Source of the DNA: JAKACA01 sp050010115
GTDB lineage: Bacteria > Actinomycetota > Acidimicrobiia > Acidimicrobiales > Bog-793
Length of the DNA: 64,000 nt
Assembly: GCA_050010115.1 (NCBI GenBank)
Contig: JBEKLQ010000003.1
Coordinates: 36,042-100,041 of the forward strand
Direction of reading: 5' to 3'
Part shown: in pieces, positions 1 to 7,515 of the stretch
How positions within the stretch are numbered: position 1 is the first letter of the stretch
Layout: every line of letters begins with the position of its first letter
The notes under the pieces: model-generated
Database searches by the model: none
The model's input: only the letters and a program-made list of their open reading frames with translations
What the model was told of the DNA's origin: nothing
Translations under genes and position numbers: made by a program

Positions 1-147
1 GTCCGGAGTGGCCAAGCGCAGCTTCATCAACGGCAGCAGCGAGTGCCCGCCGGCGAGCAGCTTGGCGGAATCGCCGTGCTCGTTCAATAACTCGAGGGCG
101 TGAGCGAAGGACTCGGCTCGCACGTACTCGAAAGCGGATGGGATCAC
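1..147 (-). CDS. Molybdenum hydroxylase FAD subunit (CoxM-like), 5' part only
   Basis: This is the first 49 codons of the FAD-binding medium subunit of a xanthine dehydrogenase/CO dehydrogenase-family enzyme; the rest lies outside the window. The visible N-terminus has the family pattern, with FEYVRAES near residue 6 and LLAGGHSLLPLMKLRLA near residues 31-47, where AGGHSLLP is the first FAD-binding loop. It starts with GTG that overlaps the stop of the iron-sulfur subunit (GTGA), so the two are translationally coupled. In the complex it would pass electrons from the iron-sulfur clusters to FAD. The substrate cannot be told from this fragment. Confidence 0.85.
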   Translation of the reverse strand, partial: MIPSAFEYVRAESFAHALELLNEHGDSAKLLAGGHSLLPLMKLRLATPD

Positions 148-626
148 GACCGCAGCTCCGGCGCCCGGGCAGCAGCCATGGCCGCCTCGATGATGTTGTG
201 GTACCCGGTGCATCGGCAGAGGTTGCCCTCGAGACCCAACCGCACGTCGGCCTCTGTGAGCTCTTCGCCATCGCCGCGCTCTGCGAGGAGCGACGTGATG
301 GCCATCACCATGCCGGGCGTGCAGTAGCCGCACTGGAGACCGTGGTGCTCCCGGAACGCTCGCTGCACCGGGTGCATCGTCCCGTCCGCCGCGGCCATCC
401 CTTCGATGGTCGTCACCTCGGCACCGTCGGCCTGGGCCGCCAGCACGGTGCAGGACTTCACGGACCGGCCGTCGAGCAGCACGGTGCAGGCGCCGCAGGA
501 CGTGGTGTCGCAGCCGACGTTCGTCCCCTTCAGCCCGGCCGCGTCCCGTATGTAGTGGACGAGCAGCGTCCGCGCCTCGACGTCGTGGGACGTCTCGGTG
601 CCGTTGAGTGTGATCGTGACCCGCAT
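144..626 (-). CDS. Molybdenum hydroxylase 2Fe-2S subunit (CoxS-like)
   Basis: This 160-residue small subunit carries two [2Fe-2S] clusters. The plant-type cluster motif CDTTSCGACTVLLDG lies in the first half, and the second cluster uses the CGYCTPGMVM and NLCRCTGYHNI motifs in the second half, in the normal order. The start MRVTITLNG at 626 was chosen because longer versions run into coxL and add an Arg-rich stretch unlike the family. It sits 2 bp after the coxL stop and overlaps the FAD subunit by 4 bp. Its role is electron transfer from the molybdenum site to FAD. Confidence 0.92.
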   Translation of the reverse strand: MRVTITLNGTETSHDVEARTLLVHYIRDAAGLKGTNVGCDTTSCGACTVLLDGRSVKSCTVLAAQADGAEVTTIEGMAAADGTMHPVQRAFREHHGLQCGYCTPGMVMAITSLLAERGDGEELTEADVRLGLEGNLCRCTGYHNIIEAAMAAARAPELRS

Positions 627-628
627 GG

Positions 629-2932
629 TCAAGCTGCTCCTTTCTCCTCGTGAGCCGGTGAACCGGCGCCGCCCGCCGCCTGGATCGCCGTCCACACGCG
701 CTCGGGCGTCGTCGGCATGTCGATGTGCCGCACACCGAGGTGGGCGACCGCATCCACGACGGCGTTGTGCACCGCTGGCGTCGAGCCGATCGTGCCGGAC
801 TCGCCGATGCCTTTGGCACCGAGAGGGTTTCTCGGGGTGGGTGTCTCGGTGAACGCCGTCTCGAACGCCGGCAGCTCGGCAGCCGACACCATCGAGTAGT
901 CGGCGAGGTTGGCGGTGAGCGGGTTGCCGGCGGCGTCGTAAGTGAACTCCTCCATCAACGCCTGCGCCGCCCCCTGGGCGATCCCGCCGTGGACCTGCCC
1001 CTCGGCCAGGAGCGGGTTGAGGATGCGACCGGCGTCGTCGACGGCGATGTGCCGCACCAGTTTGACCGAACCGGTCTCGGTGTCGACCTCCACGACGGCG
1101 ACGTGCGTCCCGAACGGGAACGTCGCCCCGCCCGAGGACATGTCCACCTCGGCCATGAGCGGCGAGCCGTCACGGTCGAGCGACGCCTGCGCCAGCTCGC
1201 CCCACCCCCGGGCGATGGCCGGCGTGCCGGCGACGTGAAAGGCGCCGCTCGGGCGGTCGAGCACGATGTCGGCTGCGTCGGCCTCGAACAGGTCAGCCGC
1301 CAGCGACTTGGCTTTGTCGACGACTTCGAGCGCCGCCTGGTTGACGGCCGAGCCGCCGACTTGCAGGGAGCGGGACCCGAACGTGCCGACGCCCCGGGGC
1401 ACGATGTCGGTGTCGCCGTGGATGACCTCGATGTCGTCGATTCCGATGCCGAGCTGGTCGGCGACGATCATCGACCAGGCGGTGTGGTGGCCCTGGCCGT
1501 GGGGCGACGTGCCCGTGCGGACGATCGCCCGCCCGCTCGGGAGGATCTCGACGGCGCCGTACTCGCCTTCGGGCACGCCGTTGGTGATCTCGACGTACGA
1601 CGAGATCCCGATGCCGATCTGGTGCGAATCGCCGGCTGCCCGCCGAGCCTGTTGCTCCGACCGCAGCTCCTCGTACCCGGCCATCTCGAGCGCCAGGTCA
1701 AACGCTGTCAGGTACTCGCCGCAGTCGTACTCCGTGCCCGTCGGCGTCGTGTAGGGAAAGGCGTCGGCGGCGATGAGGTTCCTCCGGCGCAGCTCGGCCG
1801 GGCTCATGCCGATCTCCGCCGCGTAGCAGTCCATCGCCCGCTCGAGGGCGGCGGTGGCCTCTGGGCGGCCGGCTCCCCGGTAGGCGACGGTGGGAACCGT
1901 GTTCGTGACGACCGAGTTGCTCGAGCACTCGCCGCGGGGGATCGTGTAGACGCCGGTCGCCATCGTGCGGGTCATGAACGGCAGCACGGCGCCGATCGCC
2001 GGGTAGGCGCCGGCGTCCTGCAGGACGTCGATCCGGTACGCGAGGATGCGGCCGTCGCGGGTGCCGCCGATCTCGACGTCCTGGACCTGCGCCCGGCCGT
2101 GGCCGAGACCGACCATGGACTCGGACCGGGTCTCGACCCAGCGCACCGGCCGGCCGAGCGCACGAGCCGCCCAGGCGACGACGAGGTCCTCGGCGTACAC
2201 GCTCGCCTTGGCGCCGAAACCACCCCCGACGTCGGGAGCGATGACGTGGATCTGCTCCGGGTCGACACCGAGCGACGTGGCGAGCGTGTCCCGCACGCCG
2301 TGGGCGGCCTGGGTCGACGAGTAGAACAACAACCGCCCATCCTCCTCGATGATGGCGGCGGCGGCACGACCCTCCATCGGGCACGGGGCGACCCGCTGGT
2401 TCAGGATTCGCTGGGAGACGACGACGTCGCAGCCGTCGAACAGCGTCTCGTCACGCCCGAACTGCAACGAGAAGCAGTTGTTCGTCCCCACTTCGGGGAA
2501 CAGCAGCGTCTCGTCCTGCAGCGCCTCTTCGGGGTCCACGACGACCGGCAGCGCCTCGTAGTCGACGATCACGAATTCGGCGGCATCGGCGGCGGCGGAC
2601 GGCGATTCGGCCACGATCGCCACGACCGGCTCGCCCACGTAGCGCACCACACCGCTCGCAAGCACGGGCCGGGTCATGGCCTGGTTCAAGAACGCCATGC
2701 CGGGTGGCATCGGAGCGAGACCGAGATCGTCGTGGGAGTAAACGGCGACCACACCAGGTGCTGCCCTCGCCTCGTCGAGGTCGATGTTCTCGATCCTGCC
2801 GTGCGCCACCGTCGACCGGACGAAGCCGAGGCTCAGCGCACCCGGTAGATCGAGGTCGCCGACATAGGTGCCACCCGTCGTGAGGAGCTTGGGGTCCTCG
2901 CGACGGAGCACGCGATTGCCGAGGATACTCAT
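629..2932 (-). CDS. Molybdenum hydroxylase large subunit, form-II CoxL-like
   Basis: This 767-residue protein is the molybdopterin cytosine dinucleotide-binding catalytic subunit of the xanthine dehydrogenase family. The pterin-binding glycines GGGFGAK are near residue 237 and the C-terminal GAKGIGESGTIG loop, with the catalytic Glu, is near residue 720. The active-site loop near residue 348 reads AYRGAGR, as in form-II enzymes, and not the AYRCSFR of true CO dehydrogenase with its Cys for the Mo-Cu centre. So CO oxidation should not be assumed; the natural substrate is unknown. The subunit order L-S-M differs from the usual M-S-L or S-L-M. Confidence 0.92.
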   Translation of the reverse strand: MSILGNRVLRREDPKLLTTGGTYVGDLDLPGALSLGFVRSTVAHGRIENIDLDEARAAPGVVAVYSHDDLGLAPMPPGMAFLNQAMTRPVLASGVVRYVGEPVVAIVAESPSAAADAAEFVIVDYEALPVVVDPEEALQDETLLFPEVGTNNCFSLQFGRDETLFDGCDVVVSQRILNQRVAPCPMEGRAAAAIIEEDGRLLFYSSTQAAHGVRDTLATSLGVDPEQIHVIAPDVGGGFGAKASVYAEDLVVAWAARALGRPVRWVETRSESMVGLGHGRAQVQDVEIGGTRDGRILAYRIDVLQDAGAYPAIGAVLPFMTRTMATGVYTIPRGECSSNSVVTNTVPTVAYRGAGRPEATAALERAMDCYAAEIGMSPAELRRRNLIAADAFPYTTPTGTEYDCGEYLTAFDLALEMAGYEELRSEQQARRAAGDSHQIGIGISSYVEITNGVPEGEYGAVEILPSGRAIVRTGTSPHGQGHHTAWSMIVADQLGIGIDDIEVIHGDTDIVPRGVGTFGSRSLQVGGSAVNQAALEVVDKAKSLAADLFEADAADIVLDRPSGAFHVAGTPAIARGWGELAQASLDRDGSPLMAEVDMSSGGATFPFGTHVAVVEVDTETGSVKLVRHIAVDDAGRILNPLLAEGQVHGGIAQGAAQALMEEFTYDAAGNPLTANLADYSMVSAAELPAFETAFTETPTPRNPLGAKGIGESGTIGSTPAVHNAVVDAVAHLGVRHIDMPTTPERVWTAIQAAGGAGSPAHEEKGAA

Positions 2933-2992
2933 AGGCGCCGACCCTAACCGCGAGCGGCCGGATCGCGCCCGAGTTGCTTCAGCTCATTCGCC

Positions 2993-3439
2993 TCAGGGGG
3001 TGGCTTTCCAGAACTCGAAACGCTGCAGCAGCCTCGCCCAGAAACCCTCGCCTTTCGCCGGCGCGCTCGCCGCCGCCGGGGTCGAGCTCACGATCGAATC
3101 GGTCGGCACGAGATCGGACTTCGGCACCGAGATCGAGCCGAGTGGGCCCGCGGAGCTGCCGGACTTCGATGGTGAGGGGAGCACCACGACCGAGCGCTGC
3201 CCCTTCGCCACCAGCCCGTAGTCCTGGTGGGCGATCCGGGCGACGGTGCTCGGCTGGTGCAATGAGCTGACTTCCGAAGCGAGGGATCGGTTCTCTGCTT
3301 GCAACTCGGTCAGCTGACTCGTGGCCTGGGCTACCGCCGCGTGCTGGCGCAGCAGCTGGCCGAGCGGGAACTCGGTGGCGACGATGGCGATGCCGGCGAC
3401 GAACGACACCAGCAGGAAGATCCTGGCGCGGGCGATCAT
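2993..3439 (-). CDS. ftsB: FtsB/DivIC-type septum formation initiator
   Basis: This 148-residue protein has one N-terminal membrane segment (about residues 6-22), then a coiled coil with the LQAENRSLASEV pattern and the short HQDYGLVAKGQ motif typical of the FtsB/DivIC family. These proteins link FtsL and FtsQ in the divisome at the membrane. A Ser/Pro/Ala-rich tail follows. The ATG overlaps the enolase stop by 4 bp, and eno-ftsB is a common actinobacterial arrangement. Family assignment rests on topology, coiled coil and context because these proteins diverge quickly. Confidence 0.85.
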   Translation of the reverse strand: MIARARIFLLVSFVAGIAIVATEFPLGQLLRQHAAVAQATSQLTELQAENRSLASEVSSLHQPSTVARIAHQDYGLVAKGQRSVVVLPSPSKSGSSAGPLGSISVPKSDLVPTDSIVSSTPAAASAPAKGEGFWARLLQRFEFWKATP

Positions 3440-4746
3440 CAGGTACCGGCTCCGCTGGCGGCTCCGACCGCGCCGTGCGCGAACGCGGCGAGGCCCGGGT
3501 ACTCGGCTGCTTCCCCGAGCGCTTCTTCGATGCGCAGCAATTGGTTGTACTTGGCGACCCGGTCCGAGCGAGCCGGCGCGCCCGTCTTGATCTGCCCGCA
3601 GTTCGTCGCCACGGCGAGGTCGGCGATCGTCGTGTCCTCGGTCTCGCCCGAGCGGTGCGAGATCACCGAGCGGTAGCCGGCGATCGTCGCGGTGCGGATG
3701 GTGTGGAGGGTCTCGGTCAGTGTGCCGATCTGGTTCAGCTTGATGAGCACTGCGTTCGCCACGCCCTCGCGGATGCCGCGCTCGAGCCGGTCGACGTTCG
3801 TCACGAAGATGTCGTCGCCCACGATCTGGGTCCGGTCACCGACGGCCGCCGTCAACGCCGCCCAACCATCCCAGTCCTCTTCGGCCATCGGGTCCTCGAG
3901 GAACACCACGGGGTAGCGGTCCACGATGTCGACCCAGTAGCCGGCGAACTCCTCGGGCGACAGGGTGCGGCCCTCGCCCTCGAGGACATAGTTGCCGTCG
4001 CGCCATAATGCGGTCGTTGCCGGGTCGAGGGCGATGGCGACCTCGGTGCCGGGGACCCGGCCGGCCCGCTCGATGGCCTCGAGGAGGATCTGGAGGGCGT
4101 CCTCGTTGTGAGCGAGGTCCGGGGCGAAGCCCCCTTCGTCACCGACGCCCGTCTTGAGCCCACGCTCGTGCAGGACCGTCTTCAGGCTGTGGTATGTCTC
4201 GGCGCCCCATCGGAGCGCCTCGGAGAACGAGGCAGCGCCGACCGGAGAGATCATGAACTCCTGGAAGTCGACGTTGTTGTCGGCGTGCACGCCACCGTTG
4301 AGGACGTTCATCATCGGCACGGGTAGGACGTGGGCATCGGCGCCACCGATGTAGCGGAAGAGCGGCAGGCCGAAGTCGGCCGCCGCCGCCTTCGCGACCG
4401 CGATCGAGGCGCCGAGCACAGCGTTGGCCCCGAGACGGCTCTTGCCGGGCGTGCCGTCGAGGTCGATCAGGCGTTGGTCGATGAGCCGCTGGGCCGTGGC
4501 GTCGTGCCCGAGGAGGGCCGCGGCGATCTCGTGGCGGACGTTCTCGACCGCCTTGAGCACGCCCTTCCCGCCGAATCGGGCGCCTCCGTCGCGGAGCTCG
4601 ACCGCTTCGAGGCTCCCGGTCGACGCGCCGGACGGCACGATCGTGCTGCCGGCGGCACCTGACTCGAGGACGCACGTCACCTCGATCGTCGGGTTGCCAC
4701 GTGAGTCGAGTACCTCTCGTGCTGTGAGCGCAGAGATGGAAGTCAC
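3439..4746 (-). CDS. eno: Enolase
   Basis: This 435-residue cytosolic enzyme interconverts 2-phosphoglycerate and phosphoenolpyruvate. Hallmarks are the N-terminal ALTAREVLDSRGNPT, the catalytic Glu loop GVGDEGGFAPDL near residue 200, the metal-ligand segment LEDPMAEEDW and the signature SHRSGETEDTTIADLAV near residue 363. Length matches the family. The GTG start has an AGGAG ribosome site about 11 bp upstream. It is followed by ftsB with an ATGA overlap and preceded at 52 bp by the MazG fusion gene. Confidence 0.98.
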   Translation of the reverse strand: MTSISALTAREVLDSRGNPTIEVTCVLESGAAGSTIVPSGASTGSLEAVELRDGGARFGGKGVLKAVENVRHEIAAALLGHDATAQRLIDQRLIDLDGTPGKSRLGANAVLGASIAVAKAAAADFGLPLFRYIGGADAHVLPVPMMNVLNGGVHADNNVDFQEFMISPVGAASFSEALRWGAETYHSLKTVLHERGLKTGVGDEGGFAPDLAHNEDALQILLEAIERAGRVPGTEVAIALDPATTALWRDGNYVLEGEGRTLSPEEFAGYWVDIVDRYPVVFLEDPMAEEDWDGWAALTAAVGDRTQIVGDDIFVTNVDRLERGIREGVANAVLIKLNQIGTLTETLHTIRTATIAGYRSVISHRSGETEDTTIADLAVATNCGQIKTGAPARSDRVAKYNQLLRIEEALGEAAEYPGLAAFAHGAVGAASGAGT

Positions 4747-4798
4747 GGCTGAGTCGCTCCTGTTGAAAGTGTGAACGAAGTTACCAAAGTAAACGATG

Positions 4799-6328
4799 TC
4801 ATTCGTGGACGCTCACCCCGCCGGCGAACCAGGCCGCTCGGGTAGCGGGCGGCAAACCGGTGAGGTCGGTGCCCTGAGCGGCCGCCGCGCGCTCCATCTC
4901 CCGCACCCGCTCGTCGAGGCGGTCGAGGGCCACGCGCAGGGCAGCTTCGGGATCGACGCCGGAGTGGGCCACGGCCCGGGCCAGCATGAGCAGGGCGTCG
5001 CCGGCTTCGGTGACGTCCCCGCCGGTGGCCTCAGCGCCGGCCTCGGTCAGCTCCCTGCCAGTCGCCGCACCGTCGGGCCCGTCTCCGGTTCCGGCCCCGT
5101 CGTCGGGCCCGCCTCCGGTGTTGTCCCATCCAAGGCCTGCGCTGGCTAGCTTCCGCTCGATCGTCCCGGCCCGAGCGAGCGCCGGCATGGCGGCGGGCAC
5201 ACCGTCGAGCAGGCTGGCCCGGCCCTTCTCGTGGCGCTTGATCCGCTCCCAGTTCGTCATCACGTCGGCGGCCGTCGCTGCCACGGTGTCGCCGAAGACA
5301 TGGGGGTGGCGGGTGACGAGTTTCTCCGTGATGACCTGGGCCACGTCGGACAGCTCGAACCACCCCTCCTCGCGGGCGAGAGTCGAGTGGAACACGACTT
5401 GGCACAGCAGGTCGCCGAGCTCCTCCTCCAAGTGGGCGACCTGCTCAGCCGACGCCTCGGCCGCGTCCGCCCCGAGTCCCTCGATCGCCTCGATCGCCTC
5501 GTAGGTCTCCTCCAGCAGGTGCCGGGCGAGCGACTGGTGCGTCTGCTCCCGGTCCCACGGGCACTCGCGCCGCAACCGGGCAACCGTCTCCGCCAGCCGG
5601 ACGAGGTCGGCGGCAACAGGCGCCGCCAGCTCCTCGATGAACACGCTCGTCAGATGGTCGGCCTCCAGCGTCCGGTCGAGGTCCTCCCAGGCGACCTCGA
5701 TGACTTGCTCGTCGGCAAGACCCAGGTGATGCAGGATGATCGCCCTTTGGGACGCTGCCGGCTCGGTGATCGACAGCTTGACGTCCGACAGCACGGCGTT
5801 CGACCAGCACTGGGCTACGAGCAACGGTCCGTGGTCGCCGGCCGCTTGGCCGGAGAACGCCCCGCCGTCGACGAGACGGACCCCCGCAGCGATCGGGTCG
5901 ACGCCAAGCCGCGCCCAGGCCAGGTCGCAGAATGACAGCCCGGGCACGACTTCCAGCTCGACAGCTGCATCGGCGGCACGGGAGCGGAGCAGGTCGACGG
6001 TGATCTCTGCGACGAGTGGCGACCCCGGGACTGCATAGACCACACCACCGGGCGCCTCGGCCAGCAACGTCGCCACGATCGACTCGTACACCTCCTCGAA
6101 CGTCGGTGCCAATTCGTACCGATCGTCGAACGTCGCCACGCCGGCACCGGCGTCGGAGGCGATGAGCTCGGAGGCGGACGGATGCCGCCCTGTGCGGAAG
6201 AAGACGGGCCGACCCGCCGCCAGGGCGTCGCGCACGACTGCGAGCGCCGCAGGGGTCACGAGATCGAGCCCGGCAGGACCGAGGCCGACTGCCGTGATCC
6301 GCCCGGAGGTGCCCCAGGTCGCCCTCAC
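4799..6328 (-). CDS. Tetrapyrrole methylase-MazG fusion (YabN-like NTP pyrophosphohydrolase)
   Basis: The 509-residue protein joins two domains. Residues about 8-230 form a SAM-dependent tetrapyrrole (corrin/porphyrin) methylase fold, with the VGLGPAGLDLVTPAAL start and the VYAVPGSPLVAE loop. Residues about 245-375 form a MazG all-alpha NTP pyrophosphohydrolase with CPWDREQTHQSL, EETYEAIEAIE and EEELGDLLCQVV, whose acidic residues bind Mg. The arrangement is that of Bacillus YabN. The MazG half probably removes aberrant nucleotides; the methylase substrate is unknown. A Gly/Asp-rich stretch interrupts the C-terminal part. The GTG start lies inside a tandem duplication. Confidence 0.92.
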   Translation of the reverse strand: MRATWGTSGRITAVGLGPAGLDLVTPAALAVVRDALAAGRPVFFRTGRHPSASELIASDAGAGVATFDDRYELAPTFEEVYESIVATLLAEAPGGVVYAVPGSPLVAEITVDLLRSRAADAAVELEVVPGLSFCDLAWARLGVDPIAAGVRLVDGGAFSGQAAGDHGPLLVAQCWSNAVLSDVKLSITEPAASQRAIILHHLGLADEQVIEVAWEDLDRTLEADHLTSVFIEELAAPVAADLVRLAETVARLRRECPWDREQTHQSLARHLLEETYEAIEAIEGLGADAAEASAEQVAHLEEELGDLLCQVVFHSTLAREEGWFELSDVAQVITEKLVTRHPHVFGDTVAATAADVMTNWERIKRHEKGRASLLDGVPAAMPALARAGTIERKLASAGLGWDNTGGGPDDGAGTGDGPDGAATGRELTEAGAEATGGDVTEAGDALLMLARAVAHSGVDPEAALRVALDRLDERVREMERAAAAQGTDLTGLPPATRAAWFAGGVSVHE

Positions 6329-6368
6329 CCGAGATCCGCCACGGCCGTCACCCGAGATCCGCCACGGC
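6325..6368. repeat. Two 21-bp direct repeats over the start of the MazG fusion gene
   Basis: A perfect 21-bp unit occurs at 6325-6345 and again at 6348-6368, a 23-bp period. The first copy contains the GTG start codon (6326-6328) and the second lies just upstream where the ribosome site and leader would be. Because 23 is not a multiple of three, the second copy gives an out-of-frame GTG. Confidence 0.9.
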
Positions 6369-6429
6369 TGGCGCTAGGAGCCGGGACAGCAGCTACCGGC
6401 GCGGCGGGAGCCGGGGGGCACCGGGGCGG

Positions 6430-7515
6430 TCATGCAGCCGCCCCCAGGACGGCGTTCTCGTTCGGTGCGAATTTCGAAGCCCGGTCAGGTGGCGGGGTGA
6501 TGGCCACTTGGATGCCCGCGCTGGACACCGTGGATGCCCACGCGCCGTAGATCGGTGCGACCGCGATCTTGGAATGCTGGAGCGCCTGCCCGTACAGCTT
6601 TTGGAACGCCGTCTGCTCTGTCGTCGCCAGTTGCGCCAACATGCCCGCAGCGGGCTCGAGCTTGCGACTGGTCACGAGCAACAGGAGCCAGTGCCCATTG
6701 AACGACACCGGTTGACTGACCTGCCCCACCTTGAGCGCCACGACCTTCGGGCCGAGCGCAGCGACCCACTGGCTTTTGAGGGGGCACCCGATCGCGCCGC
6801 CCGCGCCGGTCCCTTGGCCCTTGTGAGCGTTTGCTACCGTTGCGAACTTGGCACCGGCACGGATTTGCCCGTAGAGCTGCTGGGCAAGCTTGCGCGTCGT
6901 CACCTCGATGACCGAGGTGCACGACTCGGTCGTCGAAACAACGTGCGCCTGCTCGTAGCTGGCGAGGGCTCCGGGCTGAAGCGACGTGCCGGCGAGGTGC
7001 GCGTCGACTGCGTCCTCTTCGAGCTGCTCGGTGTCGAAGGCGTCGCGGAACGACGTCCCGAGCCCATTGATGATCGACTGCGCCGTGCCTTTGCACGTGC
7101 TGCCGCTCTCAGAGGTGCTCTCCAGCTGGGCTGCTGCCCCCGACTCGACCTGTTGGCCGGCGAGGGTCATGTCGCTCGAGGGCGTCGCGAGGTGCAACGA
7201 GGTGACGATCTGGTGCGTGACGGCGAACTTGACGAGCTGTGTGAGCACCGCCTCGGCATAGTGCAGGTCGTAGGTCCCGACCCCCGCTCCAACGGTCCGG
7301 CTGGTCGCACCAGTGGTCAGGCCACCGATGCAGAGAAACCCAGAATCTCGCGCCAACGCAGCCATCGTCGAGTTGAGCTGGCCGGTGGTGACCGCTGTGG
7401 TCGTCCCGTTGCTCTGCACGGTGGCGACGGCCGACGACGACGACGTCACGTTGCACGCCGACGACACGAGCGAGAGGGCGGCAAGGGCGGCGACGGTGAC
7501 GAGGAACCGCTTCAC
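6430..7515 (-). CDS. Lipoprotein with PpiC/SurA-type foldase domain
   Basis: This 361-residue protein begins with a lipoprotein signal peptide (MKRFLVTVAALAALSLVSSAC, lipobox Cys at residue 21), so it should be anchored outside the membrane. A SurA-like helical N-terminal region is followed by a parvulin-type peptidyl-prolyl isomerase region near residues 220-310, with GAKFATVANAHKG, GGAIGCPL and GQVSQPVSFNGHWLLLLV. Such PrsA/SurA-like lipoproteins help secreted proteins fold. It starts inside the end of mfd by a 4-bp overlap, so the two are cotranscribed. Confidence 0.85.
   Translation of the reverse strand: MKRFLVTVAALAALSLVSSACNVTSSSSAVATVQSNGTTTAVTTGQLNSTMAALARDSGFLCIGGLTTGATSRTVGAGVGTYDLHYAEAVLTQLVKFAVTHQIVTSLHLATPSSDMTLAGQQVESGAAAQLESTSESGSTCKGTAQSIINGLGTSFRDAFDTEQLEEDAVDAHLAGTSLQPGALASYEQAHVVSTTESCTSVIEVTTRKLAQQLYGQIRAGAKFATVANAHKGQGTGAGGAIGCPLKSQWVAALGPKVVALKVGQVSQPVSFNGHWLLLLVTSRKLEPAAGMLAQLATTEQTAFQKLYGQALQHSKIAVAPIYGAWASTVSSAGIQVAITPPPDRASKFAPNENAVLGAAA

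Noticed and set aside
725..2848. 707-codon plus-strand open frame opposite coxL
   Set aside because: It is antisense to a clear molybdenum hydroxylase gene, Arg/Gly/Asp-rich and shows no family motif; high GC makes such shadows common.
629..2932. CO dehydrogenase (carboxydotrophy)
   Set aside because: The active-site loop is AYRGAGR, without the Cys of the Mo-Cu centre.
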